A stretch of 9,432 nucleotides of DNA from DASTDY01 sp035478375 (GTDB lineage: Bacteria > Patescibacteriota > Saccharimonadia > Saccharimonadales > EFPC-124): assembly GCA_035478375.1 (NCBI GenBank), contig DATIJQ010000008.1, forward strand, positions 1 to 9,432. The letters run 5' to 3'. Shown piece after piece: positions 5,013-9,432 of the stretch. The position numbers and the translations under genes were made by a program. How positions within the stretch are numbered: position 1 is the stretch's first letter; each line of letters starts with the position of its first letter. Under the pieces are notes generated by a model, which saw only the letters and a program-made list of their open reading frames with translations, was not told the origin of the DNA and searched no databases.

Positions 5013-5690
5013 ATGCAAACCCCCAACGGATTTTTATTAATCGACAAACCAGCTGGCATGACCAGTTTTGGTGTGGTTGCGCGCGTGCGCCGACGGTTTA
5101 GCGAGCAAACTGGCAAAAAGGTAAAGGTCGGTCACACGGGCACACTCGACCCATTTGCCACGGGACTTATGATTATTGTTGTGGGTGACTACTGTAAGCG
5201 CGCTGGCGAATTTAGTAAGATGGACAAATCGTACCAAGCAACGGTGCGCCTTGGCGCGGCCAGCACGACCGGCGATCCAGAGGGCGAAATCACGCCTGCG
5301 CCAGGCTCGCACCCAACTCGCACTCAAATCGATGCCGTGCTACCAAAATTTACAGGCGCTATCCAACAAACGCCGCCCATTTTTAGTGCTATAAAGATTA
5401 ACGGCCAGCGTGCGTACAAATTGGCGCGCGCAGGTAAAACGATCGAAATACCGGCACGCACTGTCACCGTTCATTCACTGCAAATAACGGATTATAATTA
5501 CCCAGAATTGAACTTTACATGCCATGTTAGCAGCGGTACATATATCCGGACGTTAGCGCAAGATATTGCTACCGCGCTCGGTACAAGCGGCTACACAACG
5601 CAGTTGCGGCGCACGCAGGTAGACCGGTGGGACGTAAAAGACGCCCTCAACCCAGAGACCAGTAGCATCGCCGATTTACGTCTTTTATAG
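5013..5690 (+). CDS. truB: tRNA pseudouridine(55) synthase, PUA-less
   Basis: TruB isomerises U55 in the T-loop of tRNAs to pseudouridine and also acts as a tRNA-folding chaperone. The catalytic motif GHTGTLDPFATG is present (40-51, nucleophile D46), after the start motif GFLLIDKPAGMTSF (6-19). DKSYQATVRLG (71-81) carries the conserved Tyr (Y74). IFSAIKINGQRAYKLARAG (~122-141) and SSGTYIRTLAQDI (~173-185) complete the active-site set. At 225 residues it stops right after the catalytic fold, so the C-terminal PUA domain present in E. coli TruB (about 314 residues) is missing. It lies 64 bases after the proline-rich gene and 67 before rpsO. No ribF follows, unlike most bacteria. The ATG at 5013 sits 6 bases after an extended -10 box and lacks a usable Shine-Dalgarno site, so translation may be leaderless, although readthrough from upstream is also possible because no terminator follows 4948. 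Confidence 0.95.
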   Translation: MQTPNGFLLIDKPAGMTSFGVVARVRRRFSEQTGKKVKVGHTGTLDPFATGLMIIVVGDYCKRAGEFSKMDKSYQATVRLGAASTTGDPEGEITPAPGSHPTRTQIDAVLPKFTGAIQQTPPIFSAIKINGQRAYKLARAGKTIEIPARTVTVHSLQITDYNYPELNFTCHVSSGTYIRTLAQDIATALGTSGYTTQLRRTQVDRWDVKDALNPETSSIADLRLL

Positions 5691-5720
5691 TATTGTCGCC
5701 GCGATTCCTATATATCCCTG

Positions 5721-5749
5721 TTGCGCTCCTAGGCGTAATCTGATATCAT
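5721..5749 (+). promoter_or_regulatory. Promoter of rpsO, leaderless start predicted
   Basis: TTGCGC (5721-5726), a 17-base spacer, and TATCAT (5744-5749) preceded by TG at 5741-5742 (extended -10). A start 7 bases downstream falls at about 5756, two bases before the ATG at 5758. No purine-rich Shine-Dalgarno sequence exists in the 8 bases between the -10 and the ATG (AACAACCG). Confidence 0.6.
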
Positions 5750-5757
5750 AACAACCG

Positions 5758-6024
5758 ATGATTACTAAAGACACCAAAGCCAAGGTGATTGCCGATGTGC
5801 AACTGCACAAAACTGATGTCGGCTCGATTCAAGCGCAAATCGCTATTTTGACGCAGCGCATCAAAGAATTGACCCTTCACCTTCAGGCAAACAAGCAAGA
5901 TATCCACAGTCGTCGCGGACTTTTGAGCATGGTTGGCAAACGCAAACGCCTGCTTAAATACCTGCGAGACAGGGATTATGACGCGTATAAAGCGCTCATT
6001 ATTAAACTAGGGCTGCGCAAATAG
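5758..6024 (+). CDS. rpsO: 30S ribosomal protein S15
   Basis: S15 binds the three-way junction of the central domain of 16S rRNA and helps form bridge B4 to the large subunit. The 88-residue product is normal length and aligns throughout: QIAILTQRIKELTLHLQANK (27-46), then the signature DIHSRRGLLSMVGKRKRLLKYL (48-69) and the C-terminal ALIIKLGLRK. One local departure is DVGSIQAQIA where most bacteria have DTGSPEVQIA, at the first rRNA-binding turn. The start codon has no Shine-Dalgarno site and lies 8 bases past a -10 box, so a leaderless mRNA is likely. The stop codon lies in the loop of the terminator hairpin, so translation termination and transcription termination are nearly coincident. 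rpsO-pnp adjacency is a conserved bacterial arrangement. Confidence 0.97.
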   Translation: MITKDTKAKVIADVQLHKTDVGSIQAQIAILTQRIKELTLHLQANKQDIHSRRGLLSMVGKRKRLLKYLRDRDYDAYKALIIKLGLRK

Positions 6025-6042
6025 GCAGCCCTCGTTCTTTTA
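6009..6042 (+). terminator. Intrinsic terminator of rpsO
   Basis: AGGGCTGC (6009-6016) pairs perfectly with GCAGCCCT (6025-6032) around an 8-base loop containing the rpsO TAG stop, followed by the T-rich CGTTCTTTTA. A translating ribosome would cover the left arm until release, so efficiency may depend on translation. Partial readthrough into pnp is possible. Confidence 0.8.
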
Positions 6043-6050
6043 TAAAGTAG

Positions 6051-6056
6051 TATAAT
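6051..6056 (+). promoter_or_regulatory. -10 box of pnp
   Basis: A perfect TATAAT at 6051-6056, just after the rpsO terminator. No recognisable -35 lies 15-19 bases upstream (that region is the terminator stem). Predicted start is near 6063, exactly at the base of the long leader hairpin (6064), so the transcript's 5' end would be base-paired. Confidence 0.5.
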
Positions 6057-6063
6057 TTTTGTA

Positions 6064-6173
6064 GCACCTCGACACATAATTAATGCGTGTGGTGGATTTT
6101 ATAATAAAATGCGGGAAGAGAAAAGACGAAGCGTCATCATTTTATTACAAAACCCGTTACACGCCCGAGGTGC
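6064..6173 (+). promoter_or_regulatory. Long structured pnp leader, probable RNase III/PNPase control element
   Basis: Two nested helices close the leader. Outer: GCACCTCG (6064-6071) with CGAGGTGC (6166-6173), 8 perfect pairs. Inner: 6085-6111 with 6138-6164, 27 positions aligned without a gap, 22 Watson-Crick pairs, 3 G.U wobbles (6091-6093) and two A.C mismatches (6096, 6101); it includes ten continuous pairs TAATAAAATG/CATTTTATTA (6102-6111, 6138-6147). A small GACG/CGTC hairpin (6125-6135) caps it. Thirteen bases bulge on the left between the helices and one on the right. The Shine-Dalgarno sequence AAAGGA (6176-6181) starts two bases after the structure, 7 bases before the ATG. In E. 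coli a long pnp leader stem is cut by RNase III and PNPase then represses its own expression; the same logic is inferred here. Confidence 0.7.
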
Positions 6174-6188
6174 AGAAAGGACTAACCA

Positions 6189-8303
6189 ATGGGCACAATC
6201 AACCCTTTTGGCAAAGAAATCATAAAAGTTGAGGCAGATTTTTGCGGTAAACCGCTTAGCCTAGAAGTAAATCGCGTTGGTTTTAGGACCACCGCATCGG
6301 TAATTGTTCGCTACGGCGAAACAGTGGTGCTTGGCACCGCCATGGTCGGCAAAAACCCGGTTGCTGGCATGGATTATTTCCCGCTCAGCATCGACTACGA
6401 AGAAAAAATGTATGCAGCCGGCAAGATCAGCGGCAGCCGCTTTATTAAGCGCGAAGGCCGCCCAAGCGACGACGCCGTGCTTATTGGCCGTTTAATTGAC
6501 CGTCCAATCCGCCCGCTGTGGCCAAAAGGCTACCGCCACGAAGTACAGGGTATCGCCACTGTTTTGAGCGCAGACCCAAGCTTCCGCCCTGATGCAATCG
6601 CCATGATCGCCACCAGCGCCGCTTTAATGCTGACCGGTGCACCGTTCGAAGGCCCAGTTGCCGGCGTCCGCGTTGGCTTAAAAGATGGCAAACCAACTGC
6701 ATTTTTGCCACTCGAAGACCTTAACGATGGCGACTTAGACTTAGTTGTTGCCGGCACCGAAAGCGCCATTATGATGGTCGAAGCCGGAGCCCGCGAAGTC
6801 AGCGAAGACTTGGTAGCCGAAGCGCTGCAATACGCTCACGATACCATCCAACCCGCCATCGCGCTGCAAAAAGAATTAATCGCTAAAGTCGGCGTCGAAG
6901 CCCAAGAATACACATTGAGCTTGCCAGCCGAAACCATCCAACAAGAAGTTGACGCCTACTTAGACGGCAAACTCGGCGCCGCCGTTCGCACCGATTACCC
7001 AACTCGCCACGAGCGCATGCACATCGTCCGCGAAGAATTTTTGGCCCACTTTGCCGAGCAACTCGGCGAAGAAGCTTTTGCGCTTGTGCGACGCGACTAC
7101 GAAGAAGCTTTTGCCAGCGCCGCCAACAAAGATGTGCGCACGGGTATTTTAGAAGAAGGCCTGCGCCCAGATGGTCGCCAAGTCACCGAAATCCGTCCAA
7201 TCTCAGCCGAAGTCGGTTTGTTACCACGCGTCCACGGCAGCAGCCTGTTTACCCGCGGCATGACGCAAGGCTTAAATGCTGTTACCTTGGCGCCGCTTAG
7301 CTTTGCCCAACTTGTTGACACCATGGAGCGCGAAGAAGAAAAGCGCTACATGCACCATTACAACGCACCCGGCTACACCGTTGGCGAAGTCCGCCGTTTG
7401 GGCAGTCCAGGCCGCCGCGAAATTGGCCACTCGGCACTTGCCGAACGCGCTTTGGCCGCTGTTATTCCGGCTGAATCTGACTTCCCATACACCATTCGCA
7501 GCGTCACCGAAATTATGAGTCAGCACGGTAGCACGTCAATGGCCGCCACTTGCAGCAGTTGCTTGGCACTCATGGACGCCGGCGTGCCAATTACCGCGCC
7601 GGTCAGCGGTATAGCCATGGGCCTTATGAAAGACGGCGACAAAATTGTCATTTTAAGCGACATCGCCGACGCCGAAGATTTTGCCGGCGACATGGACTTT
7701 AAAACCGCCGGCACCGCCAAAGGCATTACTGCGCTGCAAATGGACATGAAAGTACACGGCCTCAGCATTGACGTACTTAAGCAAGCCTTATTGCAAGGCA
7801 AAGACGGCCGCGCCCACATCTTAAAAATCATGTTAGAAACGCTGCCAGAACCACGCAAAGAGCTCAGCCCATACGCGCCGCGAGTCGAAAAACTAATGAT
7901 TAAACCCGAAAAAATCCGCGAAGTCATTGGCAAAGGCGGCGAAATGATTAACAAAATTATCGCCGAAACAGGTACTCAAATCGACATTAAAGACGACGGT
8001 TTAGTAACTGTGTCGGCCGTCAGCGGTGACGCCATTAAGGCTGCGCTCGAAATGATCCAGGCCATTGTTGTCGAGCCCGAAGTCGGCAAAGTTTACGACG
8101 GCATTGTGGTCAAAATTATGGAATTTGGCGCATTCGTCAATATTATGCCCGGCCGCGACGGTTTGGTGCACGTCAGTCAAATTAGCGACAAACGAGTAGA
8201 GCACGTGAGCGACGTGCTGCACGAAGGCGACAAAGTTCGCGTCAAACTGACTGCAATTGACGAGCAAGGCCGCCTAAACCTCAGCATGAAAGACGCCAAG
8301 TAG
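6189..8303 (+). CDS. pnp: Polyribonucleotide nucleotidyltransferase (PNPase)
   Basis: PNPase is a ring trimer that degrades RNA 3' to 5' by phosphorolysis, releasing nucleoside diphosphates, and is a main mRNA-turnover enzyme. The 704-residue product has the full architecture: first RNase PH domain (~10-145, with KMYAAGKISGSRFIKREGRPSD), helical linker (~150-300), second RNase PH domain (~325-550), KH domain with GKGG at 581-584, and S1 domain from GKVYDGIVVKIMEFGAFVNI (633) to the end. The catalytic second PH domain keeps RPDGRQVTEIRPIS, HGSSLFTRGMTQ, GSPGRREIGHSALAERAL, the GDMDFK motif (500-505; D501, D503) and QMDMK (517-521). STSMAATCSSCLALMDAG replaces the commoner SSSMASVCGGSLALMDAG, a mild change. 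The ATG has AAAGGA 7 bases upstream. It follows rpsO as in most bacteria but has its own -10 box and a long structured leader. A GC-rich hairpin lies just after the stop, where it converges on a minus-strand gene. Confidence 0.98.
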   Translation: MGTINPFGKEIIKVEADFCGKPLSLEVNRVGFRTTASVIVRYGETVVLGTAMVGKNPVAGMDYFPLSIDYEEKMYAAGKISGSRFIKREGRPSDDAVLIGRLIDRPIRPLWPKGYRHEVQGIATVLSADPSFRPDAIAMIATSAALMLTGAPFEGPVAGVRVGLKDGKPTAFLPLEDLNDGDLDLVVAGTESAIMMVEAGAREVSEDLVAEALQYAHDTIQPAIALQKELIAKVGVEAQEYTLSLPAETIQQEVDAYLDGKLGAAVRTDYPTRHERMHIVREEFLAHFAEQLGEEAFALVRRDYEEAFASAANKDVRTGILEEGLRPDGRQVTEIRPISAEVGLLPRVHGSSLFTRGMTQGLNAVTLAPLSFAQLVDTMEREEEKRYMHHYNAPGYTVGEVRRLGSPGRREIGHSALAERALAAVIPAESDFPYTIRSVTEIMSQHGSTSMAATCSSCLALMDAGVPITAPVSGIAMGLMKDGDKIVILSDIADAEDFAGDMDFKTAGTAKGITALQMDMKVHGLSIDVLKQALLQGKDGRAHILKIMLETLPEPRKELSPYAPRVEKLMIKPEKIREVIGKGGEMINKIIAETGTQIDIKDDGLVTVSAVSGDAIKAALEMIQAIVVEPEVGKVYDGIVVKIMEFGAFVNIMPGRDGLVHVSQISDKRVEHVSDVLHEGDKVRVKLTAIDEQGRLNLSMKDAK

Positions 8304-8311
8304 GGATGACA

Positions 8312-8337
8312 CCCGGCGCCGCGTGTGCGACGCCGGG
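8312..8337. terminator. Convergent GC-rich hairpin between pnp and the 8344-8772 gene
   Basis: CCCGGCG (8312-8318) pairs with CGCCGGG (8331-8337); CGC/GCG inside (8320-8322, 8327-8329) closes a GTGT loop. Only 40 bases separate the two convergent genes. Neither strand has a real U-tract (plus: CGAGTGTTATT; minus: TGTCATCCC), so it may be a bidirectional weak terminator or a 3'-end-protecting hairpin. Confidence 0.55.
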
Positions 8338-8343
8338 CGAGTG

Positions 8344-8772
8344 TTATTCCCCGGCGTAGTAGTCGTTGTACCAGTCGCCCCGCAGTGACGCTAGCAGATT
8401 CCTTGCTTCGCGCACGTCATCTTCTGACGCACCCATTGCGGCTGCGCGCGCCGCGAGATCTTCCAACATTTTGTCTACCTCGAGGATTTTGCTGGGATCG
8501 TTGTGCCTGCGGTAGGCTTCGCACTCCAGCCGCACAATCTGCGCTAGCGTGCCGTGCCGGGTAACAGACTTTTGGATTGCCGCGAACTCTTCGTCGGTGA
8601 GCGGTTGCCCCGAAAAGCGCGCCGCGGTTGCGAGCAGCGCTTGGAACGTGGCCAACTGCCGCTGATCTGTTGTTTTGGCTGTTGCTAGCGCGATCAGCGT
8701 TCGAGCGGCGATTGCATCGTTGCGGTCTTGACCTTCTAGCAACCGATTGATTTCCTGAAGGAGGGGGTCCAT
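8344..8772 (-). CDS. Uncharacterised all-helical 142-residue protein
   Basis: I do not recognise a family. The protein is predicted to be almost entirely helical and soluble: MDPLLQEINRLLEGQDRN, an Ala/Thr-rich helix around 22-33, EEFAAIQKSVTRHG around 61-74, a long helix with LEVDKMLEDLAARAAAMG around 97-114, and an acidic end DWYNDYYAGE. Alternating Leu/Ala spacing suggests helix bundling or a short coiled coil. I chose the ATG at 8772 because GGGAG (8783-8779) lies six bases upstream and a -10 TATAAT another ~20 bases back. The reading frame stays open to 8898, but that stretch crosses the promoter and the neighbouring gene's end hairpin, so it is not coding. Codon use is mixed (GAA and GAG). 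It lies downstream of another uncharacterised minus-strand gene but has its own promoter. Coding status is well supported; function is unknown. Confidence 0.72.
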   Translation of the reverse strand: MDPLLQEINRLLEGQDRNDAIAARTLIALATAKTTDQRQLATFQALLATAARFSGQPLTDEEFAAIQKSVTRHGTLAQIVRLECEAYRRHNDPSKILEVDKMLEDLAARAAAMGASEDDVREARNLLASLRGDWYNDYYAGE

Positions 8773-8778
8773 GCATTT

Positions 8779-8783
8779 CTCCC
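8779..8783 (-). promoter_or_regulatory. Shine-Dalgarno site fixing the start at 8772
   Basis: Minus-strand GGGAG at 8783-8779, six bases before the ATG. It excludes the longer open frame reaching 8898 as the true N-terminus. An out-of-frame ATG four bases upstream of the chosen start (minus-strand ATGCATGG) is too close to the site. Confidence 0.7.
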
Positions 8784-8803
8784 AACGACTATGCGGGCAA
8801 CGA

Positions 8804-8831
8804 ATTATATAATGACATATTTTTATTAAAA
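8804..8831 (-). promoter_or_regulatory. Promoter of the 8344-8772 gene
   Basis: On the minus strand a perfect -10 TATAAT (8809-8804), a 16-base spacer, and a weak -35 TTTAAT (8831-8826). Predicted start is near 8797, leaving a leader of about 25 bases with a good Shine-Dalgarno site. Confidence 0.6.
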
Positions 8832-8843
8832 TGCCTACAAAAT

Positions 8844-8899
8844 GATGCACCCCCGGTTGCCGTTCGCCATGTGGGCGAGGGCAACGCGGGGGTTGCATC
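8844..8899 (-). terminator. Long GC-rich terminator-like hairpin of the gene at 8907
   Basis: 8844-8861 and 8880-8899 are inverted repeats forming 18 pairs (GATGCA, CCCCCG, GTTGCC blocks) interrupted by two single-base bulges. TCGCC/GGCGA (8864-8868, 8874-8878) continues the helix toward a short loop. It starts 7 bases after the minus-strand stop codon at 8907 and is followed on that strand by ATTTTG and then the next gene's promoter, as expected for an intrinsic terminator with a short U-tract. Confidence 0.65.
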
Positions 8900-8906
8900 G
8901 ATCTTG

Positions 8907-9432
8907 TTAGAGCTGGGAGAACAGCGACATGAGCGTCATCAGCGCCGGCGTGTTGGGGAAGCTGGCTGCCAGCGATATGACGACCTGCTGCGGGTTGGGG
9001 ATCTGGGTTGCCAGCGACTTGAGCGCCATCTGGGCGATCTCCTGGCTTTCACCGACGATCCGGCCCTGCTGTACCTCAGTGAGGTAGAACGCGCAGATCT
9101 GGCCGAACTCGTTGTAGGCCAGGTCCTTGGTGCGGAAGTACAGGACACAGTACAACTGGTCGCAGAGCAACTGGATCTTCAGGGCCGGCGTGCCGTAGGT
9201 GTCCACGTACTTGAGGGCTTCGTCGATGTGGACTTTGGCCTCTCTACGTTTGGTGTCGCCACCCTGCACGAGCAGCGCGCGCGACAGCAGAACCAACCAC
9301 CACTCGGAGAGGTAGAAGTCCTGCTCCCCGAGGGCGGCGAGCTGCTGCCGGCAGAACTGCTCGACAGTGTACGCCGTCTGCGGGGTGAGCCCCCGCCAGT
9401 AGATGCGGACGAGGTCGAAGGCCTGGCGGCGC
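8907..9432 (-). CDS. Uncharacterised helical-repeat-like protein, 5'-truncated by window edge
   Basis: The minus-strand frame is open from the right window edge to TAA at 8907-8909, giving 174 C-terminal residues; the start lies outside. It is helical throughout, with paired amphipathic helices such as RRQAFDLVRIYW, TVEQFCRQQLAALGEQDFYL, SEWWLVLLSRALLVQGGD, EAKVHIDEALKYVDTYG, LKIQLLCDQLYCVLYF and QEIAQMALKSLATQIP. The pattern of alternating helices with conserved-looking Trp/Tyr/Leu positions resembles TPR-like or other alpha-solenoid proteins, but no family can be named. The tail is hydrophobic (AALMTLMSLFSQL type). Codons are strongly G/C-ending and Glu is mostly GAG, unlike pnp, where GAA dominates. 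It ends in a long GC-rich hairpin. Coding status is supported by the unbroken frame over 525 bases and by G/C at third positions; function is unknown. Confidence 0.72.
   Translation of the reverse strand, partial: RRQAFDLVRIYWRGLTPQTAYTVEQFCRQQLAALGEQDFYLSEWWLVLLSRALLVQGGDTKRREAKVHIDEALKYVDTYGTPALKIQLLCDQLYCVLYFRTKDLAYNEFGQICAFYLTEVQQGRIVGESQEIAQMALKSLATQIPNPQQVVISLAASFPNTPALMTLMSLFSQL

Noticed and set aside
8773..8898. N-terminal extension of the 8344 gene by 42 residues
   Set aside because: The stretch crosses a TATAAT promoter and the neighbour's end hairpin and uses a non-ATG start without an SD; GGGAG sits six bases before the ATG at 8772.
1..9432. CRISPR array, IS element, transposase, integrase or phage genes
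   Set aside because: No regularly spaced repeats, no terminal inverted repeats around an ORF, and no recognisable recombinase or phage protein. The inverted repeats found are placed as terminators or leader structure.
1..9432. Alternative genetic code with UGA as Gly or Trp
   Set aside because: dut ends at UGA exactly where the family ends, and the 1456 gene also ends at UGA followed by its hairpin; no in-frame UGA occurs in the conserved genes.

Overview
The window looks like a chromosomal segment of a Patescibacteria/CPR bacterium, most likely Candidatus Saccharibacteria (TM7). This is inferred from divergent, streamlined housekeeping genes, a PUA-less TruB, an S20 with a long Ala/Lys/Pro tail, an unusual DHH-like protein with a huge proline-rich tail, and no ribF between truB and rpsO. 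UGA is used as a stop (dut, and the gene at 1456-1839), so the UGA=Gly code of Gracilibacteria/Absconditabacteria does not apply. The lineage is a judgement from protein features, not a database result.

Layout. 3-1351 (+): dut and holA, overlapping by ATGA and closed by a clean intrinsic terminator. 1381-2151: one uncharacterised minus-strand gene (1456-1839) with a near-consensus promoter and a strong 3' hairpin, then a gene-poor stretch with two minus-strand terminators and a nested palindrome. 2152-2553 (-): rpsT (S20) with its own promoter and terminator, divergent from the next gene. 2762-6024 (+): a degenerate DHH-domain/proline-rich protein, truB and rpsO. 6025-6188: a structured leader leading into pnp (6189-8303). 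pnp converges on two more uncharacterised minus-strand genes (8344-8772, and 8907 to the window edge, truncated at its 5' end).

How the genes fit together. The order DHH protein - truB - rpsO - pnp is a reduced form of the common bacterial rbfA-nrnA-truB-ribF-rpsO-pnp block. The position therefore suggests that the proline-rich protein descends from NrnA, although the expected metal-ligand motifs and the DHHA1 domain cannot be found. The core genes serve nucleotide hygiene (Dut), the replication clamp loader (HolA), small-subunit assembly (S20, S15), tRNA modification (TruB) and RNA turnover (PNPase).

Regulation is unusually readable. Most transcription units have a recognisable promoter; truB and rpsO appear to be transcribed as leaderless or near-leaderless mRNAs. 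The pnp leader can fold into a long near-continuous RNA helix ending two bases before the Shine-Dalgarno sequence. This is the kind of element that in E. coli is cut by RNase III to let PNPase control its own mRNA. Two of the three uncharacterised minus-strand genes (1456-1839 and the one at the right edge) favour GAG and G/C-ending codons, unlike the core genes, and may have a different history.
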